Assembly: GCF_000697965.2 (NCBI RefSeq)
Contig: NZ_CP015882.1
Coordinates: 1,215,001 to 1,279,000 of the forward strand
Reading direction: 5' to 3'
Length of the DNA: 64,000 nucleotides
Source of the DNA: Ensifer adhaerens
GTDB lineage: Bacteria > Pseudomonadota > Alphaproteobacteria > Rhizobiales > Rhizobiaceae
Every line of letters begins with the position of its first letter. Positions within the stretch are counted from its first letter, which is position 1. The notes under the pieces were generated by a model. It did not search any database and was not told the origin of the DNA. It was given only the letters and a program-made list of their open reading frames with translations. The translations under genes were made by a program, and so were the position numbers. This document shows positions 35,262 through 44,920 of the stretch, piece after piece.

Positions 35262-35750
35262 ATGCTATCAACCATCACGATTAAAGCCGCCCGCGATGAA
35301 GATGTGCCTGTACTCGGAAAGTACGGGGCTGACCTGATGGCGCTTCATCATCAATGGGACCCCGAGCGCTTCATCCCGACGGGAACCGGCACGGAGGCAT
35401 CTTATGCCAGATGGTTGGGAAGTCAGCTTGAAAAGTCCGAGGTCGTGGTCCTCGCCGCTGAGCAAGATGAAATGATCGTCGGTTACGCCTATGCATCTGT
35501 TGAGGGCCATGACTACATGGCGCTCCGAGGACCGGCGGGCGTCATTCACGATCTTTTCGTCGAGCCCGAAAAGCGCAGCCAAGGCATCGGCCGGATGCTG
35601 CTCGAGGCAGCTGTTGCAGCGCTTAAAGAGCGAGGAGCAAACCTTATCGTGCTTTCCACGGCGCACAGAAACGAAGCTGCTCAACGGCTCTTTGCCGCAG
35701 CGGGCTTTCGCCCGACGATGGTCGAGATGACACTCGACGTGAAAGCTTAA
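35262..35750 (+). CDS. GNAT-family N-acetyltransferase
   Basis: 162 residues with the GNAT fold. The acetyl-CoA pyrophosphate-binding loop RSQGIGRMLLEAAV (about 110-123) follows the strand AGVIHDLFVEP, and the C-terminal HRNEAAQRLFAAAGFRP is the usual motif B. Substrate unknown. Monocistronic, between decayed regions. Confidence 0.85.
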   Translation: MLSTITIKAARDEDVPVLGKYGADLMALHHQWDPERFIPTGTGTEASYARWLGSQLEKSEVVVLAAEQDEMIVGYAYASVEGHDYMALRGPAGVIHDLFVEPEKRSQGIGRMLLEAAVAALKERGANLIVLSTAHRNEAAQRLFAAAGFRPTMVEMTLDVKA

Positions 35751-35777
35751 TTTCTCGGCATCCAGGGCGCCGACACC

Positions 35778-36130
35778 TCACCTGGCCAGCCACCAGCGAC
35801 CGGACATGTCGGCGATGCGCGAACATCTGGGCTCGAACTTTTCCGGAGTGTTGAAGCCGACAAGCCGAACGCTCGTACCATGCTGATGCGAACACTGTCG
35901 CCGTCGGTGACCGTGAAGGATTGAACTTTAGTCGGCAGAAGACGTTGCCGGCTGATTGGAGCTGGGTCCGCTCGTCGGCAGCCTTTCGGTCGACATCTGG
36001 CCGACCGCGACCGGTATCACCATCAGCAGCAACCAAGGATTTTGAAGTCTCTCTGGCTGAAGCGTCGCCGGCGGGCACTACGCCAAAGATGGCGCGCGGC
36101 AGTCAACGCTCTCTGGTTTGCGGCAATCGG
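35778..36130 (-). pseudogene. Thermonuclease (SNase-like) remnant
   Basis: The minus strand carries the SNase core in pieces: FTVTDGDSVRIS in one frame, then VRLVGFNTPEKFEPRCS in another, ending prematurely at 35778 where the catalytic Arg/Glu region should follow. A basic, then hydrophobic N-terminal part (ARRRRFSQRDFKIL, then LLMVIPVAVGQ) in further frames fits the membrane-anchored rhizobial form. At least two frame changes, so inactive. Confidence 0.5.
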
Positions 36131-36512
36131 GTTGATGAACGAATTCGGCGCCGAGCCGCGCGAGGGGACCATAACGGTCGATCTTCTGGCGCATGTCCGT
36201 GAGGGCTGGCGCTGCCAGGCGGCAGGCTGCCCTTCACGCAAGATCTGGTCGATGCGACGGCGATAAGAGGTGACCTAGACCTCGCTCAGAAAATTTGCCC
36301 CCCAAGCCAAAGGGATCATAGCCAAAGGCGGGGCAAAGGCGAGGTATCTTGGCCGTGGCATTCCGCCGATCGCCAACGAGAAAGGCCCGCCCCTCACCTA
36401 CTAGGGGCCTCGCCGTCGAGCGATATCGATGACGTTGTCCCGCGACGCGCTCGACTCCTCGAAATCAAGATCGCCTGTGCGTTGCCGCATAGACTACAGA
36501 TCACAATGTCAT

Positions 36513-36534
36513 TTCTTGATAGATCGTTCCAGAA
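36513..36534. promoter_or_regulatory. Probable TetR operator 1
   Basis: TTCTTGA-N8-TCCAGAA, a 22-bp near-palindrome ending 16 bases before the TetR start. It matches the site at 37139-37160 in inverted orientation. Confidence 0.65.
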
Positions 36535-36550
36535 TAGCTATTTCACGGCG

Positions 36551-37117
36551 ATGGCGCGAAAAAAGGAATTCGACAAAGACAAGGCGGTGGGTGCCGCAAT
36601 CGACGTGTTTCGCGAACACGGCTTCGAGGGCACATCGACTGAGATGCTGGTGCGCGCGATGAAGATCGGACGACAAAGCCTCTACGACACCTTTGGAGAC
36701 AAATGGGCGCTCTACCGATTAGCAGTGGAACGTTATGCATTCGAAGAAACTGAAGCCCACGTGACGATGTTGCGCAGCCAGCGACGGGCCGTCGACGGGA
36801 TCGCCGCAATGATAGAACGAGTGGTGGAGCGCGCCGATTGCGCCTGCCTCGGCGTCAATTCGATTTGTGAATTTGGCCAGAGCCGGCCGGAACTTAACGC
36901 GCTCCATCATGCTGCCGACAATCGCTTGAGGAAAGCGGCAGTGGAATGCATCAAGCAAGCCCAAACCGAAAACGATGTCGAAAAATCGCTGTCGGCAGAG
37001 GCTGTTGCCTCTTTCCTCATTACCAGCATCGCTGGCATTCGTATCGCGGCCCGTGGAGGTAGCCCTCGCTCGGAATTGGAATCCCTCGGAGAACTGGCAA
37101 TCCGTGCAATCCGGTAG
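36551..37117 (+). CDS. TetR/AcrR-family transcription regulator
   Basis: 188 residues. The N-terminal TetR helix-turn-helix (GAAIDVFREHGFEGTSTEML, then IGRQSLYDTFGDKW) spans about 10-55, and a ligand-binding helical domain follows. It contains DCACLGVNSI (about residue 96), two cysteines of a kind that could sense electrophiles, which is inferred. ATG 36551 is chosen because the operator lies directly before it; the longer frame would run through the operator. Very likely represses itself and the adjacent oxidoreductase. Confidence 0.85.
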   Translation: MARKKEFDKDKAVGAAIDVFREHGFEGTSTEMLVRAMKIGRQSLYDTFGDKWALYRLAVERYAFEETEAHVTMLRSQRRAVDGIAAMIERVVERADCACLGVNSICEFGQSRPELNALHHAADNRLRKAAVECIKQAQTENDVEKSLSAEAVASFLITSIAGIRIAARGGSPRSELESLGELAIRAIR

Positions 37118-37138
37118 CACCCCAAAAAATTTGCACAA

Positions 37139-37160
37139 TTCTGGAACAATCAGTCAAGAA
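37139..37160. promoter_or_regulatory. Probable TetR operator 2
   Basis: TTCTGGA-N8-TCAAGAA, 11 bases before the oxidoreductase ATG. The half-sites and most of the spacer match the operator at 36513 when read on the other strand. Confidence 0.65.
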
Positions 37161-37171
37161 AGGAACTGACT

Positions 37172-38149
37172 ATGAAAGCTGTGGTCATGAACGGCGTGGG
37201 CGATAGCGACGTTATGGAATTCGTCGAGCGCCCAGAGCCTGTGGCAACGCCCGGACACGTTATCGTTGAGGTCCGCGTGGCAGGTGTGAATTTCATGGAT
37301 ATCGGCGTTCGGCAGGGCATGGCGTGGACGGAAACCCCGAACCCGAAAGTGCTTGGCGTCGAGGGCGCCGGCCGCGTGCTCAGTGTTGGCGACGGCGTTA
37401 CGGATCTTGCCGTGGGCGATCACGTCGCCTGGGTCTATGCCCCCGGAAGCTACTCCGAGCGGCTGTCGATCCCGGCAACGTCGCTCGTCAAGGTCCCCGA
37501 CTTCATTGATGACCGAACGGCCGCATCAATCATGATGCAGGGCCTGACCGCCAGCCACTTTGCCACCGATTTCTATGCCGTCCAACCTGGGGACATCGCG
37601 CTCGTTCATGCTGCAGCGGGCGGCGTAGGACTGCTCCTGACGCAGATCATAAAGCTCCGAGGCGGGCGCGTCATCGGGCGCGTGTCATCGAAAGACAAGG
37701 TCGCCATCGCGCAAAATGCCGGCGCCGAGCACGTGATCGTCGATACAGAAGGAGAGTTTGTCAACGAGGTGCTCCACTTCACCGGTGGTCGGGGAGTGGA
37801 CGTGGTCTATGATGGCTCCGGTCCCAAGACATTCAAAGCGTCTCTCGAAGTACTGCGGCGGTCAGGAACGCTCTGTTGGTATGGCCCGGTGCTGGGTGGG
37901 CCGGGCCCGCTCGACATCATGAGCCTGCCGAAAAGCGTCAAGATCGGCTATGGCGTCTTCTTCGACCATATCCACTCACCCGAACTCTTTCGCGAGCGCG
38001 ACGGCCGGCTTTTCGATTGGATCGCGGACGGGTCGTTGAAGGTCACTGCAGGGGGAAGCTACCCTCTCAAGGATGCCGCCCAGGCACATAAGGACATGGC
38101 CAGCCGCAAGACAACTGGCAAGCTGCTCCTGATTCCAGGAGGGTCGTGA
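37172..38149 (+). CDS. NADPH:quinone oxidoreductase (zinc-free MDR family)
   Basis: 325 residues. An MDR GroES-like N-terminal domain (VAGVNFMDIGVRQG) precedes a nucleotide-binding Rossmann domain with AAAGGVGLLLTQIIK. The zinc-binding cysteines of alcohol dehydrogenases are missing, as in QorA. It reduces quinones or other electrophiles with NADPH. AAAGGA preced the ATG. The gene lies 54 bases after tetR with a shared operator, forming a self-contained detoxification module. Confidence 0.88.
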   Translation: MKAVVMNGVGDSDVMEFVERPEPVATPGHVIVEVRVAGVNFMDIGVRQGMAWTETPNPKVLGVEGAGRVLSVGDGVTDLAVGDHVAWVYAPGSYSERLSIPATSLVKVPDFIDDRTAASIMMQGLTASHFATDFYAVQPGDIALVHAAAGGVGLLLTQIIKLRGGRVIGRVSSKDKVAIAQNAGAEHVIVDTEGEFVNEVLHFTGGRGVDVVYDGSGPKTFKASLEVLRRSGTLCWYGPVLGGPGPLDIMSLPKSVKIGYGVFFDHIHSPELFRERDGRLFDWIADGSLKVTAGGSYPLKDAAQAHKDMASRKTTGKLLLIPGGS

Positions 38150-38443
38150 ACAACCCACGTTTGGATGAGCAGTCGACAGCCCCGACAACCATTCTTCCGT
38201 GTCGCTTGTTTGTAAATTGGCCGCGATATCCTGAGAGTTACATCCAACAGGTCGCGACGGGAACCAGGCGGACTGCGAGCATCGCTCCTCGGGCGGGGTC
38301 GCCAGGTTAGGTACCGCCGCCGCGCACAGCTCACATCTTTGACACACCAGTGAACGAGCAATATCGATGATCTCCCCGGAGATGCTGCGAAAACTCCATC
38401 CTGTCCCTTAGCGATCGGGAGAGATTCTCACTGAAGATAATGC

Positions 38444-38701
38444 TCAATGCAATGAAACTTGGCGCGTCGGCTGGCTCACGGGACGCATGGGCGGAGCGTT
38501 GCGCGATATAAGTCGCGCAACCAACCGTCCAGATGCCGTGACCACATCTATTATGGCGTCGTAATATTCCTCATCCTTGGTCAGCTCATCTACGACCCGT
38601 TGACCGTAAGCGACGGCAGCCCCATCCGATGAATACTTTCGACCGACTTCGTCGCGGCTAACGACGCCTGCTGTATGGATATTAAATAGATAGCGGCGCA
38701 T
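38444..38701 (-). CDS. DUF6894-like small protein
   Basis: 85 residues, MRRYLFNIHTAGVVSRDEVG, then SSDGAAVAYGQRVVDELTKD. This matches the short rhizobial DUF6894 pattern (RYxFN..., acidic strand, helix). ATG 38701 is chosen over the longer frame because the domain starts there. Function unknown. Confidence 0.65.
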   Translation of the reverse strand: MRRYLFNIHTAGVVSRDEVGRKYSSDGAAVAYGQRVVDELTKDEEYYDAIIDVVTASGRLVARLISRNAPPMRPVSQPTRQVSLH

Positions 38702-38947
38702 GAGATCCCACTCCGTACGTGACGCCGCTGCGCTGATGAAACCGAGCGCGCGGCAGGCGACAATTCGAGGCTTGACATGAGCGCGCAACTTATCGCGCCC
38801 TGGCCGCCTTGTCGCGTGACAGGAGCGTGACGGTGACATTTACGGCTATCGTGCCATGGTGCACTGGAAAAGCGGTGACCACCGTGCAACGCCGCATTCC
38901 TCCAGCCCAGGGGCAAGGTCAGCCGAACGCTGCGGTGATCCCGACAC

Positions 38948-40282
38948 TCAATTGGCGTGGGGTGCTACGCGCCACACCTTGTTTCCGACATCATCGGCGA
39001 CCAGCAACGCGCCGTCGCGAGCAATCGCAACGCCCACCGGCCGACCCAAAGCCTTACCTTCGGCGCTTAGGAAACCCGTGAGGATATCGCGCGGCGGGCC
39101 GGACGGCCGGCCGGCGGCAAAAGGCACGAAAATGACCTTGTAGCCGCTGCGCGGGATGCGGTTCCATGAGCCGTGTTGACCGACAAAGGCACCGCTTTTC
39201 ATCTCCGGCCCGAACAGATCGCCGGTGTTGAAAGTCAGGCCGAGTGACGCCGTGTGAGGCCCGAGCGCGTAGTCAGGCTTGATAGCGACGGCCACAAGCT
39301 CCTGGTTCTGGGGTTCGACGCGATCATCAACATGTTGGCCATACCAGCTATAGGGCCAGCCGTAGAAGGCACCATCTTGTACGGACGTCATATAGTCGGG
39401 CACGAGGTCAGGGCCGATCTCATCGCGCTCATTGACGACGACCCAGAGCTGGCCTGAATCAGGCTGCCAGGACAACCCATTGGGGTTGCGAAGACCGGAT
39501 GCGAACAGCCGCGTCTGTCGGCTGGCGAGGTCGATCTCGTGGACCGCGGCTCGTCCTTTCTCCTCATCCATGCCATTCTCGGCTACGTTGGAATTGGAGC
39601 CCACGGTTGCATAGAGCTTTGTTCCGTCGCGGCTGGCGATGACATCCTTTGTCCAGTGATGGTTGCGACCTGAAGGCAGGTCGACGATCTTGTCAGGCGC
39701 CCCGGTGATTTGCGTTGCACCTTCCTGATAGGGAAAGGCCACGATGGCGTCGGCATTGGCGACATAGAGTGTGCTGTCGAGCAATGACATTCCAAAGGGG
39801 GAGTAGAGCCCAGTGATGAACGGTGTCTTGGTTTCCGCCACGCCGTCACCATCTGAATCACGCAGAAGCGATATGCGGTTGGCGCTCTTCGTCTCGGCAC
39901 CGGCTCTAGCCTGGAAGAGGCCCATGAAGAAGGCCCGGATCGAAAAGCCCTCGTCGGGCTTCGGCGGCGCATTGCTTTCGGCCACCAGAACATCGCCATT
40001 GGGCAGCACATGGAGCCAGCGTGGATGCTCCAGATCGCCGGCGTATTCCTTGACTTCAAGCCCTTGCGCCGCGACGGGCATTTGCCCATTGGGCCAGGGC
40101 GTGGCCTCGGCGACGTTCACGGAGGGCAACCACTCCGCTTTCGGTTCAACGAGAACCGGATCCGGTCCATAGGTCTGCTCGATCGGCACCGTGGCTTCAT
40201 GCCGGGACAGCGCAACTAAGCCCCCACCCGCGGCAACCACAAGCGCAGCGACAACAAGAACGGTGATCAGCAGCTTTTTCAT
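38948..40282 (-). CDS. PQQ-type sugar (L-sorbosone-like) dehydrogenase, membrane-anchored
   Basis: 444 residues. An N-terminal membrane anchor (LLITVLVVAALVVAAGGGLV) is followed by a six-bladed beta-propeller with HPRWLHVLPNGDVLVAESNA, RNPNGLSWQPDSGQLWVVVN and FVGQHGSWNR, the signature blades of soluble glucose/sorbosone dehydrogenases. It faces the periplasm and would pass electrons toward cytochrome c. It is last in the oxidase operon, 48 bases after the tri-haem cytochrome, which makes a direct electron route plausible. Confidence 0.82.
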   Translation of the reverse strand: MKKLLITVLVVAALVVAAGGGLVALSRHEATVPIEQTYGPDPVLVEPKAEWLPSVNVAEATPWPNGQMPVAAQGLEVKEYAGDLEHPRWLHVLPNGDVLVAESNAPPKPDEGFSIRAFFMGLFQARAGAETKSANRISLLRDSDGDGVAETKTPFITGLYSPFGMSLLDSTLYVANADAIVAFPYQEGATQITGAPDKIVDLPSGRNHHWTKDVIASRDGTKLYATVGSNSNVAENGMDEEKGRAAVHEIDLASRQTRLFASGLRNPNGLSWQPDSGQLWVVVNERDEIGPDLVPDYMTSVQDGAFYGWPYSWYGQHVDDRVEPQNQELVAVAIKPDYALGPHTASLGLTFNTGDLFGPEMKSGAFVGQHGSWNRIPRSGYKVIFVPFAAGRPSGPPRDILTGFLSAEGKALGRPVGVAIARDGALLVADDVGNKVWRVAPHAN

Positions 40283-40330
40283 GACCGGCTCCTCAATGAC
40301 CGAGCCAAACGATTTCGGCACGAAGGTGTT

Positions 40331-41398
40331 TCAATCCTCAGGAGGCAAACTCGAAAAATATGCCGAAACATTCTCGATATCTGCGTCAGACAGGTATTCT
40401 GCCGCTTTCTCCATCAAATGGCTGAACGGAGTTCCCGATCGCGAGCCTTCGCGAAAGAGCTTCAGTTGTGCCGCGAGAAATGCCTCGGGCTGACCGTCAA
40501 GCCTTGGGTAGGACGGGTTACGTTGCGAATTTTGGTGGCAGCCCAAGCATGCCGGAACTTTTTGGGCGGGACGGCCGTGCTGCGCAATCTGCTCGCCCTG
40601 CCCCACCCGATCGTCTTTTAGTGGTTGCACCACCGCATTGCGCTTCAAAGCTGCGAAATGGCTGGCAAGAGCGCTAAGATGCCCCGGATCCACCGACTGC
40701 ACGGGAAGTTGCATCATGCCGCTTGGTCTACGTCCCTCGAGATAGGCGTTGAGGCTTTCGAGCAGATAGGCCTCCTTCTGTCCTGCAAGAACAGGCGTGA
40801 GCGGGCTAAAGCCCATCCCACCGGTCCCATGGCAGCGGGTACATTCTGCCAATGCATCTTCAAATCGGAACGCATGCATGGGTGGCTGTGGCCTCTCGCG
40901 ATAGGCGAGCAAACGATAGGTGGCCGCATCCATAGCCGGAAGCTTTCGCAGGAACGCAACCATGCTCCAGATTTCGTCGTCGCGCGCCTGGGTCGGCCAC
41001 GCCGGCATGCCGGTGAAGCGAACCCCGTGCTTCACGATGCGAAACAGTTCTGCGTCCTCCCATTGCTCGACTACAGCGGAAAGATCCGGCGGTCGCGGCA
41101 ACATCGCAAGTGCTGCTGGGGACCGCGGTTCGCCCGGCGCACCGTGGCAGGTAGCACAGCCACGGGCAAAGTGACCGGCTGCCGGTGGGATGCCGTTATC
41201 AGGTAGCCTCTCCGGGGCATCAACGGCGAGCGCATAGGTGCGAACGGCCGAACGCATGGCAAAATGCAAAAACCACTCGGTTATTCTCCAATGGCCGGAA
41301 GACGCACCGACGTTGAAGAAGCCGATCCAGGTGGCAAAAAGGACGACGATCGGCAGGATGGCGAGCCCGACGGCCAGGTGCTTCCATCGAACATGCAT
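40331..41398 (-). CDS. Tri-haem cytochrome c, membrane-anchored
   Basis: 355 residues: one N-terminal membrane helix (about 8-26), then three CxxCH sites at 81-85 (CATCH), 186-190 (CTRCH) and 284-288 (CLGCH). The modules resemble cytochrome c4/c553-type domains. Periplasmic electron carrier, probably between a dehydrogenase and the oxidase of this operon. ATG 41398 shares one base with the stop of the CtaG-type gene (TGATG). Confidence 0.88.
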   Translation of the reverse strand: MHVRWKHLAVGLAILPIVVLFATWIGFFNVGASSGHWRITEWFLHFAMRSAVRTYALAVDAPERLPDNGIPPAAGHFARGCATCHGAPGEPRSPAALAMLPRPPDLSAVVEQWEDAELFRIVKHGVRFTGMPAWPTQARDDEIWSMVAFLRKLPAMDAATYRLLAYRERPQPPMHAFRFEDALAECTRCHGTGGMGFSPLTPVLAGQKEAYLLESLNAYLEGRRPSGMMQLPVQSVDPGHLSALASHFAALKRNAVVQPLKDDRVGQGEQIAQHGRPAQKVPACLGCHQNSQRNPSYPRLDGQPEAFLAAQLKLFREGSRSGTPFSHLMEKAAEYLSDADIENVSAYFSSLPPED

Positions 41399-42027
41399 CA
41401 GGCGACCCTCCGGTTTGGCTCTGCAAGCAGACCGGAAAGCAAGGCGACCCCACCTGCGAGATAGGCTGCGGCGCCAACCATCAGCATGACAACGGCGCCG
41501 AGTTGCTGATCCTGAGCCGCCGTCAAGGTCGTGCCGAAACAGGTGACATCGCCAAATTGATAGAGCGTGCGTGGGCTGAGCGCCAAGAGGGCGCCGAGGA
41601 GCGTCATATGAACGCTCGTCAGCAGCAAACCGAAGGTGCCTGCCGCATTGCTTGAAGACCTGTTCGTGCTCCCGGCCGCAAGACACGTGGACCATAGGAA
41701 CAACCCGGCGGCTAGAAAGCAGGCCTGCTCAAGGGCGGTGCCCCAAAGCGAACTCTCCGCCAACCGACGTGCAGCCGGTGCATGCCAACCCCAGACCACC
41801 AGGAGTTCGACGAGCGAGGCGACGATCGGCAACCCGGTGAGCACGGGCCGGCGACAGCTGGCGAGACGGGGAGCAACACCTATAGCGATCAGAGGTGCTG
41901 CGACTGCTACGACCCCCATGTGCGCGAGCATGTGGGCGGTAACCGAGCCGCGCCACGCACTCAAAAGCGGGCCAAGCCAGATAACGGCCAAAAGGAGGCA
42001 ACCATTCGCAAGCCAGAGCACCCTCAT
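41398..42027 (-). CDS. CtaG-type cytochrome c oxidase assembly protein (caa3 family)
   Basis: 209 residues from ATG 42027, with six or seven hydrophobic segments. HMLAHMGVVAVAAPLIAIGV and VWGWHAP are typical of the caa3-type CtaG membrane family, unrelated to the copper chaperone CtaG/Cox11. Supports assembly of the oxidase in the membrane. It overlaps the preceding small gene by four bases. Confidence 0.78.
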   Translation of the reverse strand: MRVLWLANGCLLLAVIWLGPLLSAWRGSVTAHMLAHMGVVAVAAPLIAIGVAPRLASCRRPVLTGLPIVASLVELLVVWGWHAPAARRLAESSLWGTALEQACFLAAGLFLWSTCLAAGSTNRSSSNAAGTFGLLLTSVHMTLLGALLALSPRTLYQFGDVTCFGTTLTAAQDQQLGAVVMLMVGAAAYLAGGVALLSGLLAEPNRRVA

Positions 42028-42404
42028 CGCAAGCACTCCGAAACAAAGATCGTCGGCAGTGCCGTCATCAGGACGGCGACGAAACTCAAGCCGGCAAGCA
42101 GCAAGGTTGCAAATCCCTGAAACAGAAGGCGATCGTGGCGCGTCGGATCGTCATGCGGAGGATCGTGCGCGCCGAAGCCCCACTGGCGCCACGCAAGGAA
42201 CGCCGAAAGCCCAATGGCTGCGAGCGCTAAAACCGTGATGACGGCGATGCCTAGGCGCAAGGATTTGAACTCCATCGCGAACAACGCTGGTTTGGCACAG
42301 AAAATCGCCGCGCTGGCGTAGCATATCAGGAAGTGCCCGGCCCAGATGGCCGGCCCCGTGAACAGCGTCCAGAACGTTTCGATTTCCCTTGGCAGCAGAC
42401 GCAT
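42024..42404 (-). CDS. Small oxidase-operon membrane protein
   Basis: 126 residues with three membrane helices (ETFWTLFTGPAIWAGHFLIC, LGIAVITVLALAAIGLSAFL, LFQGFATLLLAGLSFVAVLM). Found between the fused I/III gene and the CtaG-type gene. Possibly a subunit IV-like or assembly protein; no firm family. Its ATG shares a base with the preceding stop (TAATG). Confidence 0.7.
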   Translation of the reverse strand: MRLLPREIETFWTLFTGPAIWAGHFLICYASAAIFCAKPALFAMEFKSLRLGIAVITVLALAAIGLSAFLAWRQWGFGAHDPPHDDPTRHDRLLFQGFATLLLAGLSFVAVLMTALPTIFVSECLR

Positions 42405-44920
42405 TAAAGTGCCTCCGGGAAAAGACCGATCACGAAGAAGGTGATGAGCGCCGTAATTGCCAGGAAATGCCAGTAGAGGGCCACGTTGCGCAGGTCCATG
42501 TCGTGGGTTTTCGTAAGGCGCCCGGCAAGGCTTCGCGCAAGACAATAGGCTAGCATGACAGCGCCGACACAAGCATGAACGACTGTCCAGCAAACCAGCA
42601 CCCAGACGATGGCCGGGTAAACATGTGCGGTCGGGTTCATGGCGTGCAACCAGGGCCCCGCGATGCCAGCCGCGGATGCGACGACCGTCAGGGCGAGCGC
42701 CACGATCAAAGCGGCACGCGCGAACGCCGTACGCGCGAGGGCGTTGAAATGTCTTGCAGCCAAGGTGGCGAGCCACGCAAAGACAAAGAGCGCTGCCGAA
42801 ACCAGTGGCCACATCATCCCGGGACCAGCTGATCCCGCCGTGAAGTCTTCGTGTATCGTCCAATAGAAAAAATAGCCGAAGATCAGGCTCGCAAAGGCGG
42901 TGCTGTCGCCCACCATCGTGATGAACATGGCCCACCAGCCGACTGAAGACGGACCGGATGCGTAAAGCGGCAAGGCGAGCCCAACGCCGACGTCCTTGTG
43001 CGGCTTCTCGGGAATTTCCCCGGTCCCCGTCCAAAGCCAATAGAGGATCGCGCAGAAACAGGTGAAGGCGGCGACGGCCCCTGCGACCCACCACTTAAAC
43101 GTCAAGGCGATGAACACGGCACCGAGCGAGAAGGCCGAGAGGATGGTGACCTTTGAGGTGCCGCCAACGCGCAAGACCTGTTCCGGCCGTGCATCGAGCA
43201 CGGAGGTGACCAGGCCTTCGCGACGCCCTTCCTTGGCGTCGGGAAGATACCATCGCCCCTCGCTGATCTCGCGGGCAAGCGTCGGTTGATCCCAAAGTGG
43301 ATAGCGGCTCGAAACGAAGGGAACGGAGCGCACACCCCAGTTTTCCTCAGGCTCGCTGACCCATTCAAGCGTTCCGGCATTCCACGGGTTTTGTTCGGCG
43401 CGAGGCTCCCGGTGCTTAGGGCGCAGGACATCCCACACCACGATCAAAACGCCGAAGGCAAACACGATGGCGCCGACAGACGACACAAGGTTCAAGAGGT
43501 TCCACCCAAGGTCGCCCGGATAGGTAAAAACCCGACGCGGCATGCCGAAAAGGCCGGTCAGATGCATTGGAAAGAAGGTGACGTTGAAACCGACAAACAT
43601 CAGCCAGAAGGCAATGCGTCCGAGCGTATTGGACAGGCGTTTTGCATCGATAAGGGGGTAATAGTAGTAGATCCCCGCAACGACCGGGAACAGCATCCCT
43701 CCAATCAGGACATAGTGGAGGTGGGCAACCACGAAGTAAGTGTCGTGCGCTTGCCAGTCGAAGGGCGCAATTGCCACCATGACGCCGGTTAGCCCGCCGA
43801 TGACGAAAATGGCGATGCCGCCTACCCCGAACAGCATTGGAGTAGAAAGGATGACGCGGCCCGCAAGCATGGTGGCAATGAAGACGAAGACTTGAACCGC
43901 CGTTGGGATCGCCACTGCCTCGGAAGCGGCCGAAAAGAAGGCAAGCGATATCTGGGGCAGTCCTGTCGCGAACATGTGGTGTACCCACAAGCCGAATGAC
44001 AGGAAGCCGGTGCCGACCGCGGCAAGCACGATCCAGGAGTAACCCACGATCGGACGCCCCGAAAAGGTCGGAACGATCATCGCCATCAAGGCAATCGCCG
44101 GCAGGAAGATGATGTAGACCTCCGGATGGCCGAAGATCCAGAAAAGGTGCTGCCACAGCAGCGGATCGCCGCCGCGTGCCGGATCGAAGAAGGGCCAGTC
44201 GAACATGCGCTGCATTTCAAAGAGGATATCGCCGGCAATCAGCGGCGGAAATGCAAAGAGGATCATGCCGGCGACAATCAGCAGATACCAGGCGAAGAGC
44301 GGCATCAGATTGATGCGCATGCCGGGTGCGCGACATTTCATGATCCCGACGATGAGCTCCACCGCCGCTGCAATCGAAGCCACCTCGATGAAAGAGAGGC
44401 CTAGCAGCCAGATGTCGGCGCCAATGCCGGAAAGTTTTTCGTCGGTTGCCAACGGCGGATACATAAACCAACCGGAGGAAGGCGCTGCATCAAAGAAAAT
44501 CGAGCCGCACACAAAGATGCCACCGAGAAAAAAGCTCCAGAACCCGAACGCGCCCAGTCGCGGAAACGGCAACTCTCGAGCCCCGATCATCGGCGGCAAC
44601 AGAAAAATCGCCACTGCCTCGAAGATTGGCACGGCAAACAGGAACATCATGACGGTCCCGTGCAGCGTGAATAGCTGATTGTAGAAGTCCGCAGAAACCA
44701 GATCATTGTCGGGCATGGCCAATTGCGCCCGCATAATCAATGCCAGCGCGCCGGCAAAGAGCAGAAAGATGAAGGCGGTGGACGCATACCACAGCCCGAC
44801 CTGCGTGTTGTTGACGCTCGTCCAGTAGCGCCAGCCGTGCGGATTCTCCCAGACTTTGCGCAGCCGCTCGCTCTGCGCTGCGCGCTCCTCTTCACTCGCG
44901 CGGGCGCCCGGCTCGGTCAT
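42404..44920 (-). CDS. Cytochrome c oxidase subunit I fused to subunit III
   Basis: 838 residues. The subunit I part (about 1-560) has haem ligand His88 (FTLHGTVMMF), the CuB/Tyr loop HPEVY at 265-269, the CuB pair HH at 314-315 and haem ligands VAHLHYV at 400/402. The subunit III part (about 600-838) has seven helices, including the VHACVGAVML region. The fusion occurs in some rhizobial terminal oxidases. Proton-channel landmarks differ from standard A1 enzymes: GAPDMAFPR reads GARELPFPR, and the K-channel lysine (PTGIKVF) reads PTAVQVF. ATG 44920 overlaps the subunit II stop (ATGA). Confidence 0.9.
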   Translation of the reverse strand: MTEPGARASEEERAAQSERLRKVWENPHGWRYWTSVNNTQVGLWYASTAFIFLLFAGALALIMRAQLAMPDNDLVSADFYNQLFTLHGTVMMFLFAVPIFEAVAIFLLPPMIGARELPFPRLGAFGFWSFFLGGIFVCGSIFFDAAPSSGWFMYPPLATDEKLSGIGADIWLLGLSFIEVASIAAAVELIVGIMKCRAPGMRINLMPLFAWYLLIVAGMILFAFPPLIAGDILFEMQRMFDWPFFDPARGGDPLLWQHLFWIFGHPEVYIIFLPAIALMAMIVPTFSGRPIVGYSWIVLAAVGTGFLSFGLWVHHMFATGLPQISLAFFSAASEAVAIPTAVQVFVFIATMLAGRVILSTPMLFGVGGIAIFVIGGLTGVMVAIAPFDWQAHDTYFVVAHLHYVLIGGMLFPVVAGIYYYYPLIDAKRLSNTLGRIAFWLMFVGFNVTFFPMHLTGLFGMPRRVFTYPGDLGWNLLNLVSSVGAIVFAFGVLIVVWDVLRPKHREPRAEQNPWNAGTLEWVSEPEENWGVRSVPFVSSRYPLWDQPTLAREISEGRWYLPDAKEGRREGLVTSVLDARPEQVLRVGGTSKVTILSAFSLGAVFIALTFKWWVAGAVAAFTCFCAILYWLWTGTGEIPEKPHKDVGVGLALPLYASGPSSVGWWAMFITMVGDSTAFASLIFGYFFYWTIHEDFTAGSAGPGMMWPLVSAALFVFAWLATLAARHFNALARTAFARAALIVALALTVVASAAGIAGPWLHAMNPTAHVYPAIVWVLVCWTVVHACVGAVMLAYCLARSLAGRLTKTHDMDLRNVALYWHFLAITALITFFVIGLFPEAL

